48,396 nucleotides of DNA from an uncultured Pseudomonadota bacterium (GTDB taxonomy: Bacteria; Pseudomonadota; Gammaproteobacteria; Burkholderiales; SG8-39). Where the stretch lies: positions 1 through 48,396 of the forward strand of contig CAIXPL010000017.1 of assembly GCA_903921325.1 (NCBI GenBank), in the 5' to 3' direction. Below the pieces are notes generated by a model. That model searched no databases, was not told the origin of the DNA, and worked only from the letters and a program-made list of their open reading frames with translations. Shown piece after piece: positions 17,918-26,114 of this stretch (position 1 is its first letter; every line of letters begins with the position of its first letter). Both the position numbers and the translations under genes were made by a program.

Positions 17918-19008
17918 GTACGCGGGTGGCGATTGTCGGTAGCGTGGGCGTGCCGGCGCGTTACGGGGGTTTTGAGACCCTGGCCGAAGCGCTGGTGCAG
18001 AATCTGCCCGCCGAACGGTATCTGTTGCATGTCTATTGTCAGCGCAGTGCGTATGCCAACGCGGAACGCCAACCGCTGCAAAATGGTCACCGGCGTATCT
18101 TCATCAGGTTGCGCGCCAACGGTGCCAGTAGCCTGCTTTATGATGCACTTTCCCTGCTGGACGCGGTCCTGCGCCGGCGATGTCGGGTCGTGCTGTGCCT
18201 GGGCGCTTCGGGCACCCTACTTTTTCCACTGCTGCGCTTGCTGTGCCCGCAATTGCGCATTATCTTCAATCTGGATGGCCTGGAGAGTCGTCGCTCCAAG
18301 TGGTCAAGCGTGGGCAAAGTGGTCCTGCGTGGACTGGAGTGGCTGGGTGTGCGATTCGCGCATTGCGTAGTCGCTGACAACCGTGTCATTCGCTCACTGG
18401 TGTACCACCGCTTTGGTCGCCATGCGAGCGTGATCGCCTATGGCGGGGATCATGCCGCGCCTGCCGTACCGCACCGATCCTTGCCTGTCCCATTGCCGCA
18501 AACGTTCGTGCTCGCTATCAGTCGTATCGTGCCGGAGAACAATATAGACATGATTCTCGAGGCTTTTACGGTGGATGCAGGTCCGCACCTGGTATACGTC
18601 GGCAACTGGCAAAACTCTGCCTACGGTCGGGAACTGCAGAGTCGCTATGCCGGTCAGCAGCGGCTTACACTACTAGATCCTATCTACGACGTGGCTGGTC
18701 TGGGCTTTTTGCGGGCGCGGGCCGTGGCCTGTGTGCATGGTCACAGCGTTGGCGGCACCAATCCGGCATTGGTAGAAGCACTGTATTGGGCACCCCGAAT
18801 ACTCGCATTTGATTGCGGATTTAACCGCGCCACGCTCAAGGGGCAATTCAGCTACTGGCGCGATGTCCTGGGGCTGCGCCAACTGCTCGCCAATCTGGAT
18901 CGCCTCCCGGCACCTGACGCGACGCGGCTGCGGGAACTGCGTGAGCACTACCGCTGGGCTCATATCGCTGAAAGCTACGCCCTCGCCTTCGACGGTGTAG
19001 CGTTATGA
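17914..19008 (+). CDS. DUF1972-domain glycosyltransferase (rhamnosyltransferase-like)
   Basis: A 364-residue GT-B protein. The N-terminal DUF1972 domain is diagnostic: RVAIVGSVGVPARYGGFETLAEALV. It continues with RRCRVVLCLGASG, then IIFNLDGLESRRSKWSSVGK and VVADNRVI. The donor half has FVLAISRIVPENNIDMILEAF and VHGHSVGGTNPALVEALYWA. Members add rhamnose or other 6-deoxy sugars in exopolysaccharide loci, which would fit a GDP-6-deoxyhexose supply here. Start is GTG 17914 (overlap GTGA). The two rings of the fold are complete and nothing is missing. Confidence 0.87.
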   Translation: MSTRVAIVGSVGVPARYGGFETLAEALVQNLPAERYLLHVYCQRSAYANAERQPLQNGHRRIFIRLRANGASSLLYDALSLLDAVLRRRCRVVLCLGASGTLLFPLLRLLCPQLRIIFNLDGLESRRSKWSSVGKVVLRGLEWLGVRFAHCVVADNRVIRSLVYHRFGRHASVIAYGGDHAAPAVPHRSLPVPLPQTFVLAISRIVPENNIDMILEAFTVDAGPHLVYVGNWQNSAYGRELQSRYAGQQRLTLLDPIYDVAGLGFLRARAVACVHGHSVGGTNPALVEALYWAPRILAFDCGFNRATLKGQFSYWRDVLGLRQLLANLDRLPAPDATRLRELREHYRWAHIAESYALAFDGVAL

Positions 19009-20063
19009 AGCCACTGACACACAGCCTTCGATTTTGCGTGCTTGCCGCCGCCTGCGTGTTCAGCGGAATCACAATCAACGCCAACACCGGGCGCGGGTTC
19101 ATTCTGCTGGCCTTGCCGCTTGTCGTCATGCTGACGCTCGTACACCTGAGTTCCAGTGGCCAATACAGAAGCCGTTGGCTGGTGGGAGCGGTCGGACTGC
19201 TCTTGCTGTGCGCTGCCAACGGTTCACGCCCCGGGTCAGTGCTGTTGATGCTGCTCGGACTGGTGCTCTTTGAGGCATTGCGCAGTAATTACCGCGGGCG
19301 AGCGATTACCCGCATCGACCTGCGCTGGCTCGTTGGTGTAGGGGGCCTCATGATCTTGCTGGCCCTGGTCGACCTCGTGACCGGGACCACAATGCGACTA
19401 TGGACAGGCTACGCCGCGCATGAAACGCCACTCATCAATGTGCCACGATTGAAATTGTTTTTCAGCGAGCCGTCTTACCTGGGGGTGTTTTGTGCAGCAG
19501 TCTTTTTCAGGCTGCACGGGCATCCCGGTTTGCGCTGGTTCATGCTGCTCGTCATCTGTTTAACCCACAGCCTGTTCGCCGCCATCTACTTCCTGGTGCT
19601 TTTACTGCGCCGAAAAACAAGGCTGCTCGCTGTGCTCTCATGTGTGGCACTGGCTGGCGTGATTGCCATCGCGCAGGCGGATGTCGATCTATTTTTCGTC
19701 AGCTCGGGACTCATTCGTCTGGTAGGTATCACTCAGCTGTCAAATATGGACGGACTGTCCCTCTGGCTCGGTCACGGCTTGGGGGCAGGCGACAGTGCGC
19801 TGGAAACCCTGTTTAACGGCTACGGCATCGAGACCGCCAACGGCTTCCTGTTCTCGCTCGTCTACGACGTTGGGCTGCTAGGCATGCTGTGCCTGTACCT
19901 GGCTTACACGCGGAGTTTCTTTGACCTGGTGCACTTCAACCTGCTGTTGCTTAATTTCGGTATTGGTAGTTTCCTGCTGCCGGTGCTGCTATTCATGAAT
20001 ACTGCTGCCGTGCGACCGCGCAAGTCGCTCAACCTTACCGTTCCCGGAGGAAGTGCCCCATGA
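19005..20063 (+). CDS. wzy: Wzy-like O-antigen/EPS polymerase, multi-pass membrane protein
   Basis: A 352-residue very hydrophobic protein with roughly nine to ten membrane segments (for example FILLALPLVVMLTLV, WLVGAVGLLLLCAA, LMILLALVDLVTG, LLAVLSCVALAGVIAIA). A large loop after the middle segments holds LKLFFSEPSYLGVF, a motif pattern shared with Wzy/WaaL-like polymerases of Gram-negative and rhizobial loci. It would join undecaprenyl-PP-linked repeat units in the periplasm. Wzy proteins have poor sequence conservation, so the assignment rests on topology, SEPSYLG and cluster position. Starts and ends with ATGA overlaps. Confidence 0.72.
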   Translation: MKPLTHSLRFCVLAAACVFSGITINANTGRGFILLALPLVVMLTLVHLSSSGQYRSRWLVGAVGLLLLCAANGSRPGSVLLMLLGLVLFEALRSNYRGRAITRIDLRWLVGVGGLMILLALVDLVTGTTMRLWTGYAAHETPLINVPRLKLFFSEPSYLGVFCAAVFFRLHGHPGLRWFMLLVICLTHSLFAAIYFLVLLLRRKTRLLAVLSCVALAGVIAIAQADVDLFFVSSGLIRLVGITQLSNMDGLSLWLGHGLGAGDSALETLFNGYGIETANGFLFSLVYDVGLLGMLCLYLAYTRSFFDLVHFNLLLLNFGIGSFLLPVLLFMNTAAVRPRKSLNLTVPGGSAP

Positions 20064-20800
20064 AATTGGCCACAATCGCGAAAAATATCCTGCCGACACC
20101 TGTCTACGAACGTCTGCTGCGGGCACGCATGGAGAGGGCCGCCAGCCGCATTTTCCCGCGGATCGACAACAGCCTTGATCGCGCCGGATATATTGCGTAC
20201 AAGTATGGTCTGGAACAGGCTGCGTACTTTGCGAAAAAAGGCGAATGGGATAACAAGGTTTTGGTTGCGGGCAAGAACCTGCCACTACCCGAATCTGATT
20301 GCCTGTCGCCCTGGCACGTTCCCGCGCTGGCTGAAATTCACGCTCTTCCGAAAAGTAAACGCATTCTCGATATTTGCTGCGGGATTCCGACATTTCTGGA
20401 AGCGCTGCATATTGCCGGTTTTACCGAACTATTTGGCACTGAAGATAATTCCTTCATGCCGGGCGTAGTCGAGGCCGCCCAGGAATATTGCGACATCAGT
20501 GGTATGAAGGCGCGCGTCTTCAACGTGCGCACCGGATATACCGGAGATTACCGAAACATTTTGAAAACCGAACAACCTTTTGATGTGGTGACGAATTTTG
20601 GCGTCGCCACCTACCTTTACTTTCCCATGATTTATGATCTGCTCAATGCGGGCGGGATATTCGTTGCGGAAAGTTATTTCGAGCGTGTTCCGCCGGAGTT
20701 CGAATCCAAGTTTGAACTGGTACGCGCTTACCCGGAGTATGGTTTTCGCTTAAGAAATTTCGCCGGCTCTGGAGCAGTGTCAGTGTTCCGCAAGAAGTAG
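20060..20800 (+). CDS. SAM-dependent methyltransferase-like protein, last gene of the cluster
   Basis: A 246-residue protein: an N-terminal helical extension (about 80 residues), then RILDICCGIPTFLEALHIAG (motif I; Cys-Cys-Gly instead of the usual Gly-x-Gly), LFGTEDNSFMPGVVEAA, PFDVVTNFGVATYL and LLNAGGIFVAESYFE. This is a Rossmann methyltransferase fold with a degenerate glycine loop. By sight it is more A+T-rich than the GT genes before it, as are tviB-gmd, hinting at a different origin. Possible roles are chain capping or sugar O-methylation. A GC-rich inverted repeat follows the stop. Confidence 0.65.
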   Translation: MKLATIAKNILPTPVYERLLRARMERAASRIFPRIDNSLDRAGYIAYKYGLEQAAYFAKKGEWDNKVLVAGKNLPLPESDCLSPWHVPALAEIHALPKSKRILDICCGIPTFLEALHIAGFTELFGTEDNSFMPGVVEAAQEYCDISGMKARVFNVRTGYTGDYRNILKTEQPFDVVTNFGVATYLYFPMIYDLLNAGGIFVAESYFERVPPEFESKFELVRAYPEYGFRLRNFAGSGAVSVFRKK

Positions 20801-20825
20801 AGCCGGGGCGCGCGCCGACGACGGG

Positions 20826-20848
20826 GGGGCGCAGTGCGCCAGCGCCCC
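20826..20848. terminator. GC-rich hairpin between convergent operons, candidate bidirectional terminator
   Basis: GGGGCGC (20826-20832) and GCGCCCC (20842-20848) form a perfect 7-bp stem with a 9-base loop, exactly between the end of the glycan cluster (20800, + strand) and the end of the catabolic operon (20869, - strand). There is no U-tract on either side, so intrinsic termination would be weak; a Rho-linked or stabilising role is possible. Confidence 0.4.
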
Positions 20849-20868
20849 TGTGTGTGGCGCAGAACCAT

Positions 20869-21732
20869 TCACACCACGCGTCGATGCTTTTCCACACAGG
20901 TGTCCAGCACGACCTCCCCCGGCTGCCCCCACCAATACTCCGAAAAAATCTCCACCTCGGCGTATCCGGCAAACCCGGCGGCCTCCATCCATCCGCGCGC
21001 TTTGCGCAGTTCAATCACCCCGTCGCCCATCATGCCGCGGTCGTTCACCAGATCCCGCGTTGGAATGAGCCAGTCGCAGACATGAAAGGCCAGTAGTCGC
21101 TTCTTCCCAGCACGCGCTATCTGCTGCTCAAGCTTGGGATCCCACCAGACGTGGTACATGTCGACCGCTACGCCCAGTGCGCCGCTGTGCTGCGGATCGA
21201 GCGCATCACAGACATCGAGTGCCTGCTCGAGCGTGTTGATGCAGGCGCGTTCGGCGGCTTGCATCGGGTGCAGGGGTTCAATGGCCAGAGGCATGCCGAC
21301 GCTGCGCGCGTACTCAAGCGTTGCAGCGATACCGTCGCGTACTTCGGCTCTCACCCTCGTCATGTCATGGTGTAGCGGTTTGCCCTCCAGGGCGCCCGGT
21401 AGTGAGCCAACGACCAGCACCAGACAAGGCGCATTCACCGTGCAGGCTTCATCGACCGCACGGCGATTATCTTCCAGCGCGGCTTTCAACCCGGCTGCAT
21501 CGGCCGCCGGAAAAAATCCCCCACGACAATACCCCGAGAGCCCGATACCAGTGGCTTTCAGTTGGGCGGCGATTCGATCCAGTCCCACGGCCGCGACTTG
21601 ATCGCGCCAGGGGCTGATCGCACGGATGTTGCGTCGGGCACATTCATCAATGATGCGATCGAGCGGCCATTGCCGCCTCACTGTCGCCGTGTTGATCGAC
21701 AACCATTCATGGTTTTTCGAGAAGTCGCGCAT
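20869..21732 (-). CDS. Sugar phosphate isomerase/epimerase-like TIM-barrel protein
   Basis: A 287-residue AP_endonuc_2/xylose-isomerase-like barrel. It opens with LSINTATVRRQWPLDRIIDECARRNIRAISPWR and has ALEDNRRAVDEACTVNAPCLVLVVGSLPG, then MPLAIEPLHPM, GVAVDMYHVWWDP, LLAFHVCDWLIPTRDLVNDRGMMGDG and YAEVEIFSEYWW. The Glu of IEPLHP, the Asp/His of VDMYHV, His of AFHVCDW and Glu of EVEIFS correspond to the metal ligands of this fold. It is likely an isomerase, epimerase or dehydratase acting on a polyol, ketose or related acid. Last gene of the nine-gene minus-strand operon, nine bases after the preceding gene. Confidence 0.82.
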   Translation of the reverse strand: MRDFSKNHEWLSINTATVRRQWPLDRIIDECARRNIRAISPWRDQVAAVGLDRIAAQLKATGIGLSGYCRGGFFPAADAAGLKAALEDNRRAVDEACTVNAPCLVLVVGSLPGALEGKPLHHDMTRVRAEVRDGIAATLEYARSVGMPLAIEPLHPMQAAERACINTLEQALDVCDALDPQHSGALGVAVDMYHVWWDPKLEQQIARAGKKRLLAFHVCDWLIPTRDLVNDRGMMGDGVIELRKARGWMEAAGFAGYAEVEIFSEYWWGQPGEVVLDTCVEKHRRVV

Positions 21733-21741
21733 GATCCGGGT

Positions 21742-22650
21742 TCACTGGGACGGTAGGGTTAAGCGACGCATCTGGCGCACGATGGCAGCGTTATCCAGCT
21801 CGCCGTCTCCTGCGTCGATCGCCGCGCGCAGCAACGCGGCATGCACCTCGGTCAGCGGCAGTCGCTGATCGCTGGCGTTGGCATGCCGGATCATCAGCTC
21901 GACGTCCTTCAGGTGCTGGCGGATGCGCGATTGCGGCGCGAATGACCCGCTCACCATGAGAGTGCCTTTCAGCGCCGCAGCCTCTGAGCGCGCGGGTGAA
22001 GCGAGCACCAGCTGCAGGAACAAGGCGGGCGCAATGCCCAAGTGCTCGGCAAATACCAGGCCTTCGGCAAACGCTGCGCGATTGAGCCCGAGCACCAGGT
22101 TGGTGGCGAGCTTGGCACGCGCCCCCATGCCGGTGTCCCCGACGTGCAACCGGGTGGGCGATAGGGCGGCAAGCAAATCCTCATTGCTGACGATATCGGC
22201 TGCTAATCCGCCGAGCAGCATGCTCGCCTCGCCGGCTTCAATCTGGCAGCTTGAGCCCGACAAGGGGGCTTCAATGAATGCGATGCCGTGCGTCTTTAAT
22301 TGGCGGGCCAACCCTGCGAGTCGATCAGGGTCAGCCGTTGAGCAGTCGATCACCGCGGTAAGACTGCCCGATTGGGCCGCAAGCACACCATCCGGCCCCT
22401 CGATCACTTGCGCCAGATCGTCTGTGCTGAACAGGGCTGCAATGATGCGCGGTGCCTGCTCGGCGACTTCGCGCGCGCTTGACACAGCGTGGCCACCTGC
22501 CGCGCTGAACCGATCGCAGGCGCCGCGATCGATATCGAAACCGATACAACGGTAGCCCTGACGCATCAGGCGGGTGCTGAGCGCGCTACCGACCAGACCA
22601 AGCCCTATGATGCCGACCGATGGCTGTCTGGGTGCCTCGTCATTCGACAT
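21742..22650 (-). CDS. 3-hydroxyisobutyrate dehydrogenase-like NAD(P)-dependent oxidoreductase
   Basis: A 302-residue beta-hydroxyacid dehydrogenase. SVGIIGLGLVGSALSTRLMRQG is the cofactor-binding motif, AVIDCSTADPDRLAGLA and FIEAPLSGSSCQIEAGEASMLLGG form the substrate-binding region, and MGARAKLATNLVLGLNRAAFAEGL carries the catalytic lysine (equivalent to GxxxKLxxN). It would oxidise a beta-hydroxy acid such as a tartronate-, glucarate- or hydroxyisobutyrate-like intermediate. It begins inside the end of the upstream Bug gene (11-base overlap), supporting co-transcription. Confidence 0.87.
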   Translation of the reverse strand: MSNDEAPRQPSVGIIGLGLVGSALSTRLMRQGYRCIGFDIDRGACDRFSAAGGHAVSSAREVAEQAPRIIAALFSTDDLAQVIEGPDGVLAAQSGSLTAVIDCSTADPDRLAGLARQLKTHGIAFIEAPLSGSSCQIEAGEASMLLGGLAADIVSNEDLLAALSPTRLHVGDTGMGARAKLATNLVLGLNRAAFAEGLVFAEHLGIAPALFLQLVLASPARSEAAALKGTLMVSGSFAPQSRIRQHLKDVELMIRHANASDQRLPLTEVHAALLRAAIDAGDGELDNAAIVRQMRRLTLPSQ

Positions 22651-23623
22651 GGATATTGGCTTCCCGAATCAGGGTGGCCGCCTGGGCGATATACGCTTGC
22701 TGAAAGCGCGCGAACTCGGCCGCGCTACCGCCCTCGGCAAGTAAGCCCTGAGCGAGCAGCTTCTCGCGCAGGCCACTGGACAGGGCCTTGTTCACTTCCT
22801 CATTGAGTCGCTGCACGATGTCGCCAGGCAAGCGCGCCGGCCCCCACAGCGCGTACCAGCTGGTGAATTCGTATCCGGGCAAGGTCTCGCCCACCGTCGG
22901 TGTATCCGGCAAAGTCGCGAGGCGCGCAGCGGATGTGACTGCCAGAATGCGTAGTGCCCCCGCTTTGTGATACTGAATCGCACCCAGCACCGGATCGACA
23001 AAGCCGGCAATCGCGCCACCGATCAGGTCCTGATAGGCAGGTGCCGAACCCTTGTAGGGCACGATGAGATACGTGCCTCCACCACTTCGCTTCAGCAGCT
23101 CGGTGGCAAGGTGGCCAGCGGAGCCAGCCGAGCCGATGGCAAAGCTCAACTCGCCCGGATGCGCGCGGGCATAGCCAAATAGCCCCGCCATGTCACCGAT
23201 GGGCAGTTGCTTGTTGATTGACACTGACAGGGGCGCCCGCGCAACGAGGGCAATCGGCGTGAAGTCGCTTGGCACGTGATAGGGCGGGTGCGTCATCACC
23301 AGGTCGCTGGTGGCGAAGGTCGATGCGCTGAATTGCAGGGTGTAGCCATCGGCGTTTGCCTTGGCCACTGCGGCAGCGCCTATCGTGCCATTGCCGCCGG
23401 GGCGGTTTTCCAGAACGAAGGGTTGCGCGGTTTGCTCTGCCAGTCGCTGCACGAGCAGCCGCGCCACGATGTCGAGTGTGCCACCGGGCGGAAACGGAAC
23501 GATGACCCGAACAGGCCGGTTTGGATAGGCCTGCGCCCATGCGCCCGCGCACGCCAGCGAGAGAAAGAGTGCGGCGAGCAGCACCGCGCTCAGCCGGCCA
23601 TAGCCGAGTCGACTATTCGACAC
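22640..23623 (-). CDS. Bug/TctC-family periplasmic solute-binding protein
   Basis: A 327-residue tripartite-tricarboxylate-transporter receptor. The signal peptide (GRLSAVLLAALFLSLACAGAWAQ) is followed by the family start AYPNRPVRVIVPFPPGGTLDIVARLLVQRL, then FVLENRPGGNGTIGAAAVAKANADGYTL, YKGSAPAYQDLIGGAIAGFVDPV and VGETLPGYEFTSWYALWGPA. It binds a carboxylate-type ligand in the periplasm. GTG at 23623 is chosen because the frame upstream lacks homology and belongs to the overlapping DUF993 gene; the overlap is 11 bases. No tctA/tctB membrane genes are nearby, which is common for Bug proteins in Burkholderiales. Confidence 0.88.
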   Translation of the reverse strand: MSNSRLGYGRLSAVLLAALFLSLACAGAWAQAYPNRPVRVIVPFPPGGTLDIVARLLVQRLAEQTAQPFVLENRPGGNGTIGAAAVAKANADGYTLQFSASTFATSDLVMTHPPYHVPSDFTPIALVARAPLSVSINKQLPIGDMAGLFGYARAHPGELSFAIGSAGSAGHLATELLKRSGGGTYLIVPYKGSAPAYQDLIGGAIAGFVDPVLGAIQYHKAGALRILAVTSAARLATLPDTPTVGETLPGYEFTSWYALWGPARLPGDIVQRLNEEVNKALSSGLREKLLAQGLLAEGGSAAEFARFQQAYIAQAATLIREANIHVE

Positions 23624-24851
23624 CGTGCAACGCCAGTGTGTGCCGCATGCGGGCGCAGGCCAACTCCGGATCAGCGAGCAGGCCCGCGCGATCGGCCAGT
23701 CGAAACAGCTCTGACAGGTGCAGTATCGATCGGGTGCTTTGCTGGCCTCCAATCATGGTGAAATGATTCTGGTGACCGTTCAGATAGGCCATGAACACCA
23801 CACCGCTTTTATAGAAGCGCGTGGGCGCCCTGAAAATGTGACGCGATAGCGGCACCGTGGGCTCGAGGATGCTCTGATAGGTAGCCATGTCGCCTGCAGC
23901 CAGCGCGCCGAGTGCGGAGGACGCTGCCGGTGCTATCGCATCGAAGATGCCCAGCAGCGCGTGGCTGAACCCTTGAGCATCGCCAGCGATCAACTCGGGA
24001 TAATTGAAATCATCGCCGGTGTACATTTTTACTTGCGGCACCAGTTGCCGCCGCATGCGGATTTCCTTGTCCTTATCCAGTAGCGACACTTTGACCCCGT
24101 CGACTTTGGTCGCATTGCGGTTGATCGCAGCCACAGCCGCATCCATGGCAAGCAGGTGATCGGCATTGCCCCAATAGCCTGCCAGCGCCGGATCAAACAT
24201 TTCACCCAGCCAGTGAATGATCACAGGTTGCGCCACCTGCGACAGGATGCGGTCATAGACCCGGTGGTAGTCATCCGGTGAGCGCGCCACCCGCGCAAGC
24301 GCTCGCGAGGCCATCAGGATGATGCGACCGCCCAGGGCCTCGATTGCCTCGATCTGCTCTTCGTAGGCACGCACCACATCGTCGATCGAGCGCGCCGCTT
24401 CGGGGGCCAGGTGGTCAGTGCCCGCACCACTGGCGAGCAGCGCGCCCGGGAAATCCTTTTGCGCGTCAATCGAGCGGCGGATCAATTCCAGTGAACTGGG
24501 CCAGTCCACACCCATGCCGCGCTGCGCCGTGTCCATCGCCTCGGCAACTCCCAGCCCCAGGCCCCAGATGTGGCGACGAAACGCCATGGTCGCGTCCCAG
24601 TCGATGGCACAGTCAAGCCAGGGGTCCTGGGTTTTGCGGGGATCGGCCACCACATGGACTGCGGAATAGGCAATCCGGTTGAATGGCACTTTTGCCGATC
24701 GCGTGAAATCTCGGGGCTGCGAGACCGTGTAGGACTCAAGCCCACCAGTGGCCAGTGGCAGATGCAGGGTGCGACTCGCATTTGCACCTCGAAGCGCGGC
24801 GCCACCATTCTCGGTGTTGCCGCTCGCGGCGCTGATCGGGGCGTGGGTCAT
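23613..24851 (-). CDS. DUF993 family protein, dihydrodipicolinate synthase-like aldolase
   Basis: A 412-residue protein of the DUF993 family, a TIM-barrel relative of DapA/N-acetylneuraminate lyase. Characteristic stretches are FNRIAYSAVHVVADP, WDATMAFRRHIWGLGLGVAEAMDTAQRGMGVDW, LLASGAGTDHL, VIIHWLGEMFDPALAGYWG, VDGVKVSLLDKDKEIRMRR and MYTGDDFNYPELIAG. The lysine in VDGVKVS is the candidate Schiff-base residue. DUF993 genes commonly sit with Gfo/Idh/MocA oxidoreductases and sugar isomerases, as here, and are presumed to cleave a keto acid or sugar acid. The reaction is not established. Confidence 0.85.
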   Translation of the reverse strand: MTHAPISAASGNTENGGAALRGANASRTLHLPLATGGLESYTVSQPRDFTRSAKVPFNRIAYSAVHVVADPRKTQDPWLDCAIDWDATMAFRRHIWGLGLGVAEAMDTAQRGMGVDWPSSLELIRRSIDAQKDFPGALLASGAGTDHLAPEAARSIDDVVRAYEEQIEAIEALGGRIILMASRALARVARSPDDYHRVYDRILSQVAQPVIIHWLGEMFDPALAGYWGNADHLLAMDAAVAAINRNATKVDGVKVSLLDKDKEIRMRRQLVPQVKMYTGDDFNYPELIAGDAQGFSHALLGIFDAIAPAASSALGALAAGDMATYQSILEPTVPLSRHIFRAPTRFYKSGVVFMAYLNGHQNHFTMIGGQQSTRSILHLSELFRLADRAGLLADPELACARMRHTLALHGVE

Positions 24852-24864
24852 GGTGGCTTTGCCC

Positions 24865-26016
24865 TCAGGCGGTCAGTGTCGGTACGTCAACCCAGCGGCG
24901 CTCTTTCCACGACTGTAGAGCGCATTCAACCAGTTGCACACCCTTGGCGCCTTCCAGAAGATTCCATTTGAACGGGGCGTCTTCGCATACGTGGCGGATG
25001 AACAATTCCCATTCGGTCTTGAACCCGTTATCAAACTGATCGTACTCAGGCACCAGCTGCCAGTGGTCAAAGAAATTCAAGGGCTGGCGCACATCCGGAT
25101 TCCACACCGGCTTTGGCGTATTCACCCGTGCCTGGGTGCGCACATCGGTCAAGCCCGCCACGGCCGAGCCGTGGGTACCATCGACATGAAAGGTCACCAG
25201 GTCATCGCGGCGCACCCGGGTGGCCCAGGAGCTGTTGATCTGGGCAATCACTCCCCCGGCCAGCTCAAAGGTCGCGTACGCCGCGTCATCAGCCGTGGCC
25301 TTGTAACGCTGCCCCGATTCATCCAGGCGCTCGGGGATGTGCGTCGCCCCCAGGCAGGACACCGATTTCACTTCACCGAAGAGGTTGTCGAGCACATAGC
25401 GCCAGTGGCAGATCATGTCCAGAATGATGCCGCCGCCGTCTTCGTCGCGATAGTTCCATGAGGGGCGCTGGATCGGTTGCAGATCGCCTTCGAACACCCA
25501 GTACCCAAACTCACCGCGCACTGACAGCATGCGGCCAAAGAAGCCGGAATCGCGCAGCATTTTTAGTTTCAGAAGGCCGGGGAGGAAGAGCTTGTCCTGC
25601 ACCACGCCGTGCTTGATGCCTTTGGACTTTGCCAACTGATAGATGCTGGTGGCCTCCTTGAGATTGGTGGCCACTGGCTTTTCGCAATAGATGTGCTTGC
25701 CGGCGTGAATGGCCTGGGCCAGCAGCGTCGGGCGCATCTGGGTGGTCGCTGCGTCAAAGAACACCGTGTCGGCCGGATTGGCGAGCGCGGCATTCAGATC
25801 GGTGCTCCAGCGTTCGATGCCATGCGCCTTGGCCAGCGCGGCAACCTTGTCCGCATTGCGGCCAATGAGAATGGGGTCGGGCATCACCCGATCGCCATTG
25901 GCAAGCGCCACACCGCCTTGCGCACGAATGGCACAGATCGAGCGGATCAGGTGCTGGTTCGTACCCATGCGCCCGGTGACCCCGTTCATGATGATGCCCA
26001 GTCGTTGGATTGCCAT
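24865..26016 (-). CDS. Gfo/Idh/MocA family oxidoreductase
   Basis: A 383-residue NAD(P)-dependent dehydrogenase. The N-terminal Rossmann domain has LGIIMNGVTGRMG and VFFDAATTQMRPTLLAQAIHAGKHIYCEKPVATNL, the EKPxA motif being diagnostic. The C-terminal domain follows (GGGIILDMICHWRYVLDNLFGEV, with the Asp/His catalytic pair), then ATFELAGGVIAQINSSW. It probably oxidises a sugar, polyol or sugar acid. ATG 26016 is preferred because homology begins at MAIQRLGIIMNG; 20 further residues are possible upstream. A TTGGT-N5-ACCAA inverted repeat lies about 45 bases upstream of the start. Confidence 0.88.
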   Translation of the reverse strand: MAIQRLGIIMNGVTGRMGTNQHLIRSICAIRAQGGVALANGDRVMPDPILIGRNADKVAALAKAHGIERWSTDLNAALANPADTVFFDAATTQMRPTLLAQAIHAGKHIYCEKPVATNLKEATSIYQLAKSKGIKHGVVQDKLFLPGLLKLKMLRDSGFFGRMLSVRGEFGYWVFEGDLQPIQRPSWNYRDEDGGGIILDMICHWRYVLDNLFGEVKSVSCLGATHIPERLDESGQRYKATADDAAYATFELAGGVIAQINSSWATRVRRDDLVTFHVDGTHGSAVAGLTDVRTQARVNTPKPVWNPDVRQPLNFFDHWQLVPEYDQFDNGFKTEWELFIRHVCEDAPFKWNLLEGAKGVQLVECALQSWKERRWVDVPTLTA

Positions 26017-26061
26017 GTGAGAAGGTCCTTGGAAAGAAGGTAACTTTGTAGAAAACTGAAC

Positions 26062-26076
26062 TTGGTAGTAAACCAA
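26062..26076. promoter_or_regulatory. Inverted repeat TTGGT-N5-ACCAA upstream of the Gfo/Idh/MocA gene
   Basis: A perfect 5-bp inverted repeat in the only sizeable gap (98 bases) inside the operon. It contains TGGTTTAC on the minus strand, which partly resembles the TGGTTAC of the two tetR-associated operators, but the spacing is different, so it may be a weak or unrelated site. Confidence 0.3.
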
Positions 26077-26114
26077 TCAATGTGAGCGCTGACAATGGCC
26101 CGCGTTGCGTGATC

